Notes: a model not told the origin generated them from the letters alone. DNA of 64,000 nucleotides from an uncultured Bacteroidia bacterium (GCA_902782225.1 CACZMF010000001.1:124001-188000); one strand, 5' to 3'; positions 25,860 to 34,040 are shown, counted from the stretch's first letter. Translations and numbers: made by a program.

Positions 25860-27179
25860 ATGAAAGTCAAAGGCATGCGCTGGTGGGTGCTGGGACTCAT
25901 AGTCCTGGTGACCATCATTAACTATCTGGACCGCAACACTCTCGGAATCATGTGGGCCAAGATCGTCGAGGACCTGGGCCTGATCAACACCGAAGGGATG
26001 TCGGAAGCTGAGTTCAACGACCTCAGCAAGAAGATGTTCCGCGACATCAACATGGTGTTCATGATTGCCTACGGCCTGTCGCAGATGTTCTCCGGAAAAC
26101 TGTACGACAAGTTCGGCACGCGCCGCGGCTTCACCTTCTCCGCACTCCTGTGGGGAATTTCCGATATGCTCACTTCCATCGCCGGAGGTTTCAAGTCCAT
26201 CGGTGCCTTCCGTGCCGGTCTCGGACTCGGTGTCGCCGGCCCCTGGCCCGGAGCGGTGAAGAGCAATGCAGAATGGTTCCCCCAGAAGGAAAGGGCCATG
26301 GCCCAGGGCTTCTTCAATGCCGGTGCCTCCATCGGAGCCATTCTGGCGCCGATTCTCATTGCGCTCATCTATTCCGCTTTCGGCTGGAAGCTGACCTTCG
26401 TGGCTATCGGTATCCTGGCACCCCTGTGGATCATCCCCTGGCTCATCGTGAACAAGAAAGGGCCAAAGGACCACCCTTGGATTACCGACAAGGAAAAGGA
26501 TTATATACTCAGCGGCCAGCCCGAGTGCAAGGTCGTGAACGACAAGGGCCTCAGCTGGGGCCAGCTCCTCTCCAGGCGCAAGAGCTACGCGGTTATCCTC
26601 GGCCGTTTCTTCCTCGACCCCATCTGGTGGATGTTCGTGACCTGGCTGCCCATCTATCTCGGCCAGAAGTACGGTATGGACATCAAGCAGCTCGCGGCGC
26701 ATATGTGGATTCCTTACGTGGGAGCCGCCCTGGGTTCGCTTGCCGGCGGCTGGGTGTCCAGTTTCTTCATCCGCAAGGGACGCAGCGTGGGCTTTGCCCG
26801 CAAGGCGTCCATCGTCATCGGAGCCGCCATCCTGCTGCCTTCCCTCATCTGGGTGGCGTTCGTGCAGGATCCTATGGTCGCCGTGTCGGTGATGGCAATC
26901 ATCCTTTTCGGATATCAGTTCACCATCAACAACATACAGACCCTGCCCGGAGATATGTACACCGGCAAGAGCATAGGTTCGCTCGCAGGGCTCGGCGGCG
27001 CAGCTGCGACCCTCGGCACCATTCTCAGCATGCTTTTCATCCCTATGTTGACGGCAGGCGACAACTGGACTCCGTTCTTTATCATGGGCGCATCCCTGGT
27101 GCCGCTCAGTCTGATTTGCGTCTTCCTGTTCGGCGGAAAGATCGAACATGAGGCCCTGGTTGAAAGTAACACAAAATAA
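25860..27179 (+). CDS. MFS transporter, hexuronate (ExuT/GudP-like) type
   Basis: 439 residues with 12 predicted membrane segments. The N-terminal MRWWVLGLIVLVTIINYLDR with NYLDRNTL is the mark of the anion:cation symporter branch of MFS (hexuronate, glucarate). The motif YDKFGTRRGF after TM2 and GPWPGAVKSNAEWFP in TM4 also fit. In this locus the likely cargo is the unsaturated uronate monomer or DEH made by PL17, moved across the inner membrane with H+ or Na+. An unusual hydrophilic insert (about residues 35-60) lies between TM1 and TM2. Confidence 0.9.
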   Translation: MKVKGMRWWVLGLIVLVTIINYLDRNTLGIMWAKIVEDLGLINTEGMSEAEFNDLSKKMFRDINMVFMIAYGLSQMFSGKLYDKFGTRRGFTFSALLWGISDMLTSIAGGFKSIGAFRAGLGLGVAGPWPGAVKSNAEWFPQKERAMAQGFFNAGASIGAILAPILIALIYSAFGWKLTFVAIGILAPLWIIPWLIVNKKGPKDHPWITDKEKDYILSGQPECKVVNDKGLSWGQLLSRRKSYAVILGRFFLDPIWWMFVTWLPIYLGQKYGMDIKQLAAHMWIPYVGAALGSLAGGWVSSFFIRKGRSVGFARKASIVIGAAILLPSLIWVAFVQDPMVAVSVMAIILFGYQFTINNIQTLPGDMYTGKSIGSLAGLGGAAATLGTILSMLFIPMLTAGDNWTPFFIMGASLVPLSLICVFLFGGKIEHEALVESNTK

Positions 27180-27202
27180 AATAAGTTAAAACATTAAACA
27201 TT

Positions 27203-27961
27203 ATGAGCAAAAAACTTGAAGGAAAAGTAGCAGTGGTGACCGGCGGTTCCCGCGACCTGGGCCGTGCAGTATCAGTCAAACTCGCCCGTGAAGGCGCAAA
27301 GGTGTGTGTCAATTACCGTGGAAGCGAGGAGGATGCCCTCGAGACCCTCCGTCTCATCAAGGGCGAAGGCGGTGAAGCCATCATCGTGAAGGGCGACATG
27401 ACCAAGGCCGAGGACGTGAAGAACCTGTTCGAGAAGACGAAAGAGGCTTTCGGACCGGTTGTCCACGTGCTTGTGAACGTGGTCGGCGGCATCATGGGCC
27501 GCAAGGCCGTCACCGAGCAGGACGAAGACTGGTACAACCTGCTTATGGACGTGAATTTCAAGAGCGTCTGGCTCTGCACCCGCGAGGCCGTGCCCGCAAT
27601 GACCGAGGGCGGCGCTATCGTCAACTTCTCATCCCAGGCCGCACGTGACGGCGGCGGTCCCGGCGCCTCCCTGTATGCAACTTCCAAGGCCGCCGTGCTT
27701 TGCTACACCAGGGCAATGGCGAAGGAATTGGGCCCCGCAGGTATCAGGGTCAACGCTGTGACTCCCGGAATGATCAACACATCTTTCCACGACAAATTCA
27801 CCAAACCCGCAGCCCGCGAGAATCTCCATGCCAGCGCACCCCTGCGCCGTGAGGGAGAGGCCTCCGAAGTCGCCGATCTCGTGTGCTTCCTCGCCTGCGA
27901 CGAATCATCCTACATCACCGGCACCGGCATCGACATCAACGGCGGTGTGCTGTTCAGCTAA
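27203..27961 (+). CDS. SDR-family oxidoreductase, probable DEH reductase
   Basis: 252 residues, Rossmann fold. The cofactor loop is TGGSRDLG (13-20), with Asp where most SDRs have the second Gly of TGxxxGxG. The catalytic residues are present: Ser143/144 in NFSSQAA, Tyr158 and Lys162 in YATSK. The usual NNAG is VNVVGG. In known alginate pathways an SDR reduces DEH to 2-keto-3-deoxygluconate with NAD(P)H. The position directly after KdgF and the uronate carrier supports that role. No KDG kinase or aldolase gene follows, so the last steps must be encoded elsewhere. Confidence 0.85.
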   Translation: MSKKLEGKVAVVTGGSRDLGRAVSVKLAREGAKVCVNYRGSEEDALETLRLIKGEGGEAIIVKGDMTKAEDVKNLFEKTKEAFGPVVHVLVNVVGGIMGRKAVTEQDEDWYNLLMDVNFKSVWLCTREAVPAMTEGGAIVNFSSQAARDGGGPGASLYATSKAAVLCYTRAMAKELGPAGIRVNAVTPGMINTSFHDKFTKPAARENLHASAPLRREGEASEVADLVCFLACDESSYITGTGIDINGGVLFS

Positions 27962-27974
27962 TAATTCAACAATT

Positions 27975-28109
27975 ATGTATACCAAACAATTTTACAAAGC
28001 ACCCCTATGCGCTTATGAGCGCAAGGAAACAGATGAGTTCATCTGTGAGAGCAATTTCGACGGCAGCGTCACAGAGGATATGATCATCGTAGATGAATTC
28101 CAGTGGTAA
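27975..28109 (+). CDS. Small 44-residue protein of unknown function
   Basis: ATG at 27975, 13 bp after the SDR stop codon, encodes 44 residues: MYTKQFYKAPLCAYERKE, a middle ICESNFDGS, and an acidic end terminating in DEFQW. There is no signal peptide or membrane segment. Short proteins with an acidic, Trp-terminated tail are common before surface lipoprotein genes in Bacteroidales, but I know no function. The codon choice matches the neighbours and it lies in line within the operon, so I take it as real. Confidence 0.6.
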   Translation: MYTKQFYKAPLCAYERKETDEFICESNFDGSVTEDMIIVDEFQW

Positions 28110-28128
28110 CCAAAAAATGAATGCTATT

Positions 28129-30042
28129 ATGAAAAAGATTTATTTGCTCAGCGCTATGGCTCTTTCGGCATTCATTTCCTGCCAGACCATAGAAACGGAA
28201 GTCCCCGCAGCGGAAGACCTCCAGAAAGTGGAAATGACCTTCAACGCCTCTTTTGACCTGAGTGACGCTCTTGCCGCCGGCACCAAGGTCGCAGTGGGCG
28301 AAATCGACACTGAAAACAAAGCCCTCAAGCTCACCTGGAAGGCGGGCGACAAGATTGCCGTCTTCGACGACAAGTCCTCCGGCCCCAACGAGTTCGTGGC
28401 CAGCTCAGACGGAGACAAAGTCTCCTTCACAGGCACGGTCACAGCCGGCGCCACCCAGTTCATCGCCATCTACCCGTATTCTGCGGCAAAGAGCGTGGAT
28501 GTGGCCACCGGCGCCTGCGAAATCGACTTCCCGCAGGACCAGCACGCCGTGGCCGGCAGCTTCGATCCCGAGGCCCTCGTGACCGTGGGATCCGCCACTT
28601 CCGAGAATCCATCCATCCGCTTCCGCCTCATCGGCTCGCTGATGAGCTTCAGCGTGGATTTCGATGACGTCGTGTTCGTGGAATTCTCCGGCAGCCGCCC
28701 CATGTCGGGCGACGTCACCTTCACCAATGCAGTCGAGGCCACCGGCCCGACCAGCGTGGCGACCGGCACCCCGAACTACAAGAGCGTGACCCTAAGCAAT
28801 GCCGACGGCAGTCCCCTGAAGAAGGGTGAAACCTACTACGTGAGCGTACGCCACACCGGCAGCAACTCCCAGGAAGGCTTCACGGCAAAACTCATCACCG
28901 CAGGTGCGCAGGTGGCAAGCAGGGTGGCAAGCAATCCTTTCCAGATTGCCCGCAAGACCCTTTACCCGCTCGGCACATTCACGAGCAGCAATGTCAATTT
29001 TGCCTACGACAGGTATGCAGTCTATACCGCAGGATTCGACGTGACCATTGCAGGAAAGACCTACAACAAAGCCACGGACGGAGATGCCACGCTGCTTGCC
29101 GACGGAGAGGTTTTCAAGACTTCCAGCATGTCCGGCCTTATCTTCCTGGATGCTTCCGCCAACGTCACCAACACCTCCGAAGCAAAAATCACCTCGGACG
29201 TGGTCCTTGCCAGCAACGACCTGGATCATCCCGCGACCTATACTGGCACCCTCAGCAAATCGTTCGTCCTGGAGTCCGGCTCCCTTGTCTTTGACAACCT
29301 CATCATCGATATGGCCGCAATGACTTCCGGTCAGTTCATGACCAAGAAGGACAACAACGGCAGCTTCAACTCCCTTACCGTCAGTCAGTGCGACATCAGG
29401 AACGTCAAGAGGCCTTTCTTCACGCCCAACAGCGCCGCGCTGGAATACGGTATCACCAGCGTCTTGATGAACGGCAACCGTATAGGAACCGGTGCCGGCG
29501 TGCAGCTTTTCCCCATCAACTCCGGCGCCACGACGCTCAAGGGCTACAAGGACTTCACCTTCACCAACAACGTTCTTTACAGTACTACCGGCGATGCCCT
29601 TCAGACCTATGTGTTCGCAACATCGGCAGCCGGCATCGATCCCGCTTCCTGCCAGCAGGTAGTGGTGATGGACAACAACCTGTTCTACAACATAGCGGCA
29701 AGCAGCGGCATCTTCAGGACGCACATCCTCAAATCGGTGAGCATCCGGAACAACATTCTCTGGGCCAAGGATGGCTCCTACGGCAGCAACATCAAAATGT
29801 TCAAGGCCAACATCGGCACTGAAGAGAATCCGGCTCAATTCGAAGGCGTATCCTCAGACAACTACTGCTTCGGCAACCTCGGTGAAAAGACCTGGACGAT
29901 CAGCGACCAAGTATGCCGCGGACCGCTCTCGGACGTCACCATCCTGGATTCGAACCCCATTGCAAGCTTCAACGACGCCACCGGCGAATTCACGCTGGTC
30001 AGCGCCTATGCGGCGTTCGGGCCCCAGGTCCAGCCGCAGTGA
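28129..30042 (+). CDS. Fimbrillin-like plus beta-helix lipoprotein, N-terminal part of a TGA-split lyase
   Basis: 637 residues from ATG 28129 (ATG 28117 is possible) with lipobox FISCQ. The N-terminal part (about 25-290) looks like a fimbrillin/Mfa-type module: VTAGATQFIAIYPYSAA, RFRLIGSLMSFSV, KGETYYVSVRH. The next 330 residues look like a DUF4957-type beta-helix (ESGSLVFDNLIIDM, VSQCDIRNV, VVMDNNLFYN). The frame ends at TGA 30040-30042 after FGPQVQPQ, then stays open in the same frame through the lyase domain to 30858. The protein as written would be a non-catalytic surface anchor; with readthrough it would carry a lyase. Cellular place: outer membrane. Confidence 0.75.
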   Translation: MKKIYLLSAMALSAFISCQTIETEVPAAEDLQKVEMTFNASFDLSDALAAGTKVAVGEIDTENKALKLTWKAGDKIAVFDDKSSGPNEFVASSDGDKVSFTGTVTAGATQFIAIYPYSAAKSVDVATGACEIDFPQDQHAVAGSFDPEALVTVGSATSENPSIRFRLIGSLMSFSVDFDDVVFVEFSGSRPMSGDVTFTNAVEATGPTSVATGTPNYKSVTLSNADGSPLKKGETYYVSVRHTGSNSQEGFTAKLITAGAQVASRVASNPFQIARKTLYPLGTFTSSNVNFAYDRYAVYTAGFDVTIAGKTYNKATDGDATLLADGEVFKTSSMSGLIFLDASANVTNTSEAKITSDVVLASNDLDHPATYTGTLSKSFVLESGSLVFDNLIIDMAAMTSGQFMTKKDNNGSFNSLTVSQCDIRNVKRPFFTPNSAALEYGITSVLMNGNRIGTGAGVQLFPINSGATTLKGYKDFTFTNNVLYSTTGDALQTYVFATSAAGIDPASCQQVVVMDNNLFYNIAASSGIFRTHILKSVSIRNNILWAKDGSYGSNIKMFKANIGTEENPAQFEGVSSDNYCFGNLGEKTWTISDQVCRGPLSDVTILDSNPIASFNDATGEFTLVSAYAAFGPQVQPQ

Positions 30043-30858
30043 AGGACAGAAGCCCCGCCTGCAGGCCCGTCGATTGACCCCGCAGCCGAAGGAACCCTCG
30101 TCGCCAATGGTGACGACGGGGGTACCTACGCGCTGATCACGTCTAAAGGCTACAACTACGAGTCGCCCGATACCGACCATTCGCCGGCGGTGCGGCACGT
30201 CCGCCAGCAGTATGACGCCACGCTGGGCCGCTGGGTGTTTGCATTCGACATCCATATCGACACCGACACCAACAAGGGTGAAGAGTCTGACCGTCAGCGA
30301 AATGAGCTGAAGACCGACAATAATTCTCCCGCTTCGATGGTGGCCACGGAAGGTCAGGAACTGGCGGACAGCTGGCTCTTCCAGCTGCCTTCAGGGATGA
30401 AGACCACTACGTCTTTCACCCATGTGCACCAGATAAAGGGACTGGACAACAAGGCGGGCACGGCAGACATATCCCAGCCCGTCATCACCTTCACCTGCCG
30501 CAGCACAAGTTCCAGGCAGGAGTTCCAGGTAATCCACGTGTCGCCTTCGTCGGAGGGAAACACCCTCAAGTATCTGGATAAAGTGCCGCTGTCGGATTTT
30601 CTCGGGGAATGGGTGCGAGTGGAAGAGCGGATGACCTGCACCACCAGCGGCTCCTATTCAGTGAGTATCACTCGCGTACGGGACGGAAAGTCGCTCGTGG
30701 ACATACAGAACGAGCCGCTGTGTATGTGGCGGAGCGGTACTCCCGGGCTCAGGCCGAAATGGGGGATCTACCGTTGGTTCGGGGAGGGACGTTCGGCCGC
30801 CTCGCAGCTGCGGGACGAAACCTTGCTCTTCGCTGATTTCAGCGTGACGAGCCATTAA
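30043..30858 (+). pseudogene. Jelly-roll polysaccharide lyase domain downstream of an in-frame TGA
   Basis: A 271-codon open stretch continues the frame of the lipoprotein after TGA 30040-30042. It starts with a Pro/Ala-rich linker (RTEAPPAGPSIDPAAEG) and then aligns over its full length with the lyase at 31993: GTYALITSKGYNYESP, SDRQRNELKTD, THVHQIKGLDN, RPKWGIYRWFG. There is no in-frame ATG that would keep the domain N-terminus, and no signal peptide; the first usable codon is GTG 30190, inside the domain. So the domain is either read through, restarted in truncated form, or lost by nonsense mutation or sequence error. The fold is concanavalin-like, of the PL7 or heparin-lyase-I type. All motif residues are kept. 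Confidence 0.75.
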
Positions 30859-30861
30859 GCA

Positions 30862-30892
30862 AAAAACGGCGCCTTGCACGGGCGCCGTTTTT
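30862..30892. terminator. Bidirectional terminator ending the PUL operon
   Basis: The 12-bp stem of 30862-30873 with 30881-30892 (AAAAACGGCGCC against its complement) has a 7-nt loop and T-runs on both strands. It lies between the convergent lyase domain (stop 30856-30858) and esterase gene (stop at 30911). Confidence 0.85.
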
Positions 30893-30910
30893 GTCCGATT
30901 GCCTGGCCGG

Positions 30911-31888
30911 CTAGATGTTCTCTGCCACGAAGTCGACAGTCTTGAAGAAGATTTCCTCCATCTTGTCGGAGGCCTTGGCGTTGAGGCCGTGGTCGTAGTT
31001 CTTGTAGACCTGGAGGTCCACCTTTGCCTTGTGGCGCTTGAGCGCGTCGGCGAATGCCTCGCTCTGGCTGTATTCGACCGTGATGTCTCCCGTACCGCAG
31101 AAGATCTGGGCTGCGATCTTGGTCTTCTTGGGAATCAGATATATCGGGGAAGCGTCCCGGAGGCACTTCTCGTCGCGGTCGCCGAAATACTGGATGCGCT
31201 GCTTGTCCTTGGTCTTCTGCACGATGGCGGCAGTGGTGAGGTCGTAGATGCCGGAATAGCCGAAGAAGACCTTGGCTTCAGGCGTCTTCATCGCGGCGCA
31301 GGCTGCAAGGTGGGCGCCGGCAGAAGTGCCTCCGAAGGCCATGCGAGAAGGGTCGACGTTGAGCTCCGCGGCGTGGTCTCGGATGTACTGGACGGCGTCC
31401 AGGACGTCCTGGATGGAGACATTCACGTTGGCGCCGGGCTCGGGAGCAAGGGTGTATTCGATTCGCACGCCGGTGATGCCGTGGTTCTGGGCAAGATACT
31501 TGGTCAGGGGGCGGGAAGCGTCGAAGTTGCCCCTGGCCCATCCGCCGCCGTGGCAGAAGAAGACGACCGGGGAAGGGCCTTCGGAAATAGCCTTGTCGAC
31601 GGCTATCTTGAGCTTTCCTTTATATTCGATTTCCACAGTTTCCACCTTGTTGTAGAGCTTGCCGGTGAGGCGGTCGTTCACGTGGGTGTAGGGGACATAG
31701 AGGTCGGGAATCTCGCTGAGATTGAGGATCTTGGCATAGCGGTCTTCCTTCTGAAGGGCATAGCTTCCGTCCGCTTTCTTCTCGAGTTTCATGGCGTAGC
31801 GGTTGGTCGGTACGGCATCCTGTGCGAATGCGCTGGACACGGTCAGGGCGAGGCCCGTGAACAATGCGAAAAAAAGTTGTGGTTTCAT
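30911..31888 (-). CDS. Secreted alpha/beta-hydrolase (esterase) in the PUL
   Basis: 325 residues with a signal peptide cut after SSAFAQ. Esterase/lipase motifs are FFCHGGGWARG (oxyanion), FGGTSAGAH (nucleophile Ser), FCGTGDITVEYSQ (Asp) and NYDHGLN (His). It belongs to the acetyl-esterase/BD-FAE type of hydrolase. It is divergent from the lyase at 31993 and shares with it the region holding the operator 31940-31955, so it probably belongs to the alginate regulon. Bacterial alginates are O-acetylated on mannuronate, so an acetyl-removing role is reasonable but is inference. Confidence 0.85.
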   Translation of the reverse strand: MKPQLFFALFTGLALTVSSAFAQDAVPTNRYAMKLEKKADGSYALQKEDRYAKILNLSEIPDLYVPYTHVNDRLTGKLYNKVETVEIEYKGKLKIAVDKAISEGPSPVVFFCHGGGWARGNFDASRPLTKYLAQNHGITGVRIEYTLAPEPGANVNVSIQDVLDAVQYIRDHAAELNVDPSRMAFGGTSAGAHLAACAAMKTPEAKVFFGYSGIYDLTTAAIVQKTKDKQRIQYFGDRDEKCLRDASPIYLIPKKTKIAAQIFCGTGDITVEYSQSEAFADALKRHKAKVDLQVYKNYDHGLNAKASDKMEEIFFKTVDFVAENI

Positions 31889-31922
31889 GTGTTTTGGTGT
31901 TTTATTTCCTATTTTTGTTTAT

Positions 31923-31976
31923 TACATTTGCAAAGTGATAATTGGTTAACCAATTTAACTGCCTTTTGCAAATATA
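31923..31976. promoter_or_regulatory. Face-to-face promoter region with GntR operator
   Basis: Forward -7 box TACATTTG at 31923-31930 (lyase 31993). Reverse -7 box TATATTTG on the minus strand at 31976-31969 (esterase 31888). Between them lies the palindrome AATTGGTTAACCAATT at 31940-31955, identical to the one before susC and 9 bp after the forward -7 box. The forward -33 region has only TTTT at 31900-31903, and no good -33 is seen for the reverse promoter. One bound repressor would cover the starts of both transcripts. Confidence 0.65.
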
Positions 31977-31992
31977 ATTAAAAGTTGCTGAT

Positions 31993-32928
31993 ATGAAAAA
32001 ATATTTTGGCATTATTGTGGTTTTGGCCCTTCTTGCGGCCTGCAGTTCGGCTTTCTTGATCCCCGACCCCGTTCCCGGCGGAAAGAAAACGACTGAGCAG
32101 CAGCAGGATAGTACCGAACCGGCCAAGGACGAACCGCAGTCCGGCCTCAGGGCCGACGGCAACGATGAAGGCACCTACGAGCTCATACTTTCCAAGGGCT
32201 ACAACTACGAGTGCCCCGACAATTCAGGCGCTCACGCCTCTGCTCCTTTCCGGCACATTCGCCAGAGCTACGACAAGGAACTGGGCAAGTATGTATTCGA
32301 CTTCTATCTGCATATCGACAACGACGACGACAGGGGTCTGCCGAACATCACCGACCGCCAGCGCAACGAGATCAAGACGGACGCCCATTCGCCTGACTCC
32401 CTCGTGGCCCAGTACGGTGAAACTCTCCGCATGACCTGGAAATTCCGCCTCCCTGAGGGCATGCAGACCACCAACAAGTTTGCCCATATCCATCAGCTCA
32501 AGGGCATAGACAACAAAGAAGGCAACGCAGACGTGTCCCTTCCCGCCATCACATTTACCTGCCGTTCCCTCAGCAACGGGAAGCAGCAGATGCAGGTCAT
32601 TTATACCGCTTCCAATGTCGAGACCGCCGGCGGCTCCACCTACCTTGCCCGCGCAGACCTTTCCGAGTTCCTCGGGCAGTGGGTGTCGGTCACTGAGACG
32701 GTGACTTTCGCAGACGAAGGAGTCTATTCGGTGGTAGTCAACAGGATAAGCGACGGAAAGCAGCTTCTGAAGGTTGATAAGGCAAGTCTGGATATGTGGC
32801 GTACGGGTTGCACCGGGATGCGCCCGAAGTGGGGTTTGTACAGGAATTTTGGAGAAAAACGGTCGCTGGCGTATCTTCTTCGCGACGAAATTCTTAAATT
32901 TGCAGACTTCGATATTAAAAAGCTATGA
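31993..32928 (+). CDS. Jelly-roll polysaccharide lyase (PL7 / heparin-lyase-I-like), lipoprotein
   Basis: 311 residues. Lipobox LLAAC sets Cys17 as the anchor, followed by a Gln/Glu/Pro-rich linker to about residue 55 and a beta-jelly-roll domain. Candidate active-site residues are Arg122/Arg124/Glu126 in DRQRNEIK, His165 and His167-Gln168 in AHIHQLKG, and Lys279/Tyr283/Arg284 in RPKWGLYRN. These parallel the R-x-E, Q-I-H and K-x-G-x-Y blocks of PL7, but the last block also suits the heparin lyase I group (PF14099), so the PL number is left open. The mature start CSSAFLIPDPVPGG resembles that of the PL6 lipoprotein. The gene overlaps the regulator by 4 bp. Confidence 0.8.
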   Translation: MKKYFGIIVVLALLAACSSAFLIPDPVPGGKKTTEQQQDSTEPAKDEPQSGLRADGNDEGTYELILSKGYNYECPDNSGAHASAPFRHIRQSYDKELGKYVFDFYLHIDNDDDRGLPNITDRQRNEIKTDAHSPDSLVAQYGETLRMTWKFRLPEGMQTTNKFAHIHQLKGIDNKEGNADVSLPAITFTCRSLSNGKQQMQVIYTASNVETAGGSTYLARADLSEFLGQWVSVTETVTFADEGVYSVVVNRISDGKQLLKVDKASLDMWRTGCTGMRPKWGLYRNFGEKRSLAYLLRDEILKFADFDIKKL

Positions 32929-33644
32929 TAAAATTTAAGGGCAAGATTGATGCGGAGACTGAGTTGCGTTCGGTTATTTGCCATATTAAGGAACTGATCC
33001 AAAACGATATAGTCAAGCCTGGAGAAAGGCTTCCAGCAGAAAGGAAGATTGCTGCAGACACTTCAGTGAGCCGCGCCAAGGTGCGCCAGGCCCTCGAGCG
33101 TCTGGAGTCCTACGGAGTCCTCCGGATTTTGCCGCAGAGCGGCTCGGTCCTTGTCAATTATTCTAAAACCGCCCTTGTCAAGCAGTTCGACAGCATTCTC
33201 ACCGGCGGCAAATATGATTTCTGCTCTCTTGTGCAGGTCCGAACGATTCTGGAGACCGACTCGGTGCGCCAGTGCGCCAGGAATCATACGGAAGATGACC
33301 TCAGGGTGTTGAATGAAGCGCTCGACGATTTTATAGCCAACGCCTACGGCCCCGCCAGGGATGAAAAGGACTTTGCTTTCCACGCCGCAATCGCCAAGTG
33401 CAGCCACAATCCGGTGATCAACAACCTGCTTCTGATCATCAATCCCGAGATTCTCCACTACTACAGGAGTATGAATCTGTGCTCAATGCCCCCTGAAGGC
33501 ATCATTGAAGAGCACAAAAAGATAGTAGAAAAGATTTCGGCCGGCGATGAAGAAGGCGCAGCCGAAGTGCTGGCCCACCATTTCCGCGAAATCACCAAGG
33601 TCGCTTCCGGCGACCGTGCGGAAATCGCCATTTCCAGAATCTAG
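32925..33644 (+). CDS. FadR-type GntR transcriptional regulator of the PUL
   Basis: 239 residues. An N-terminal winged helix (IKELIQNDIVKPGERLPAER, then SRAKVRQALERLESYGVL) is followed by a wing (RILPQSGSVLVNY) and a C-terminal FCD ligand domain (about 95-225: LVQVRTILETDSVRQCA, DFAFHAAIAKCSHNPVI, HKKIVEKISAGDEEGAAEVL, HHFREI) with the Asp/His residues that bind metal in FCD regulators. Such proteins often answer to uronates, including KDG or DEH-like sugars. The start overlaps the lyase stop (ATGA). The paired palindromes at 11731 and 31940 are its likely operators, giving feedback, because the gene lies behind one of them. Confidence 0.9.
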   Translation: MIKFKGKIDAETELRSVICHIKELIQNDIVKPGERLPAERKIAADTSVSRAKVRQALERLESYGVLRILPQSGSVLVNYSKTALVKQFDSILTGGKYDFCSLVQVRTILETDSVRQCARNHTEDDLRVLNEALDDFIANAYGPARDEKDFAFHAAIAKCSHNPVINNLLLIINPEILHYYRSMNLCSMPPEGIIEEHKKIVEKISAGDEEGAAEVLAHHFREITKVASGDRAEIAISRI

Positions 33645-33805
33645 CGAGATGGGTTGGTTGGGAAGGTGTATGGAAATCATAAAAAAGGTTGAATCCGTCT
33701 GCGAAAAGAGCTTACCGGTTATCAGGAAGCTGAGCTTGTCGGAATAGTTGGCCCCAGCCACTGCCCCCAACTCCTAGATGCCCAAAAAAGTTTTTTTTGT
33801 GGTGA

Positions 33806-33961
33806 ATCCACTCCAATCGTGTGGAAGACTATTTCCAGTGGATGTGGGATTATCCAGGTGCATGGTATATAGTCGTGGCTATCCCTGAAGGTTATCGAGG
33901 TCGGGAGAATTTTATAAAGTTCCTTGTCAAGAATACGCTCGACCACTACTGGGAGCAATAA
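33806..33961 (+). pseudogene. Possible gene remnant, C-terminal 47-residue open frame
   Basis: From GTG 33821 an open frame of 46 residues reads VEDYFQWMWDYPGAW and later RENFIKFLVKNTLDHYWEQ, ending at TAA 33959-33961. It is open back to 33806. Composition looks coding, but the AT content is higher than in the neighbours and no full gene surrounds it. A second short frame at 33651-33747 (MGWLGRCMEIIKKVES start) is equally unsupported. I see nothing else in 33645-34001 except a weak AAGAGC/GCTCTT stem near 33965-33986. Confidence 0.3.
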
Positions 33962-34001
33962 AAAAGAGCCCCGCAGCTTAGCTCTTCAAAAGGAAAATCA
34001 T

Positions 34002-34009
34002 TATATTTG
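34002..34009 (+). promoter_or_regulatory. -7 box TATATTTG of the WG-repeat operon
   Basis: A perfect -7 box 31 bp before ATG 34041. No clear TTTG is present at the expected -33 distance. Confidence 0.5.
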
Positions 34010-34040
34010 TATCTCGCGATACAGAATAACCACATTTTCG

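Noticed and set aside
30040-30042. TGA as selenocysteine codon
   Set aside because: No selenocysteine genes are visible, no clear SECIS-like hairpin was found just after the TGA, and the linker position is not a catalytic site.
30862-31888. Esterase as part of the main PUL operon
   Set aside because: It is on the opposite strand and separated from the operon by a strong bidirectional terminator; it belongs to the second, divergent unit.
33924-34040. N-terminal extension of the 1115-residue secreted protein
   Set aside because: The signal peptide starts at ATG 34041 and a -7 box lies at 34002-34009 within the extension.
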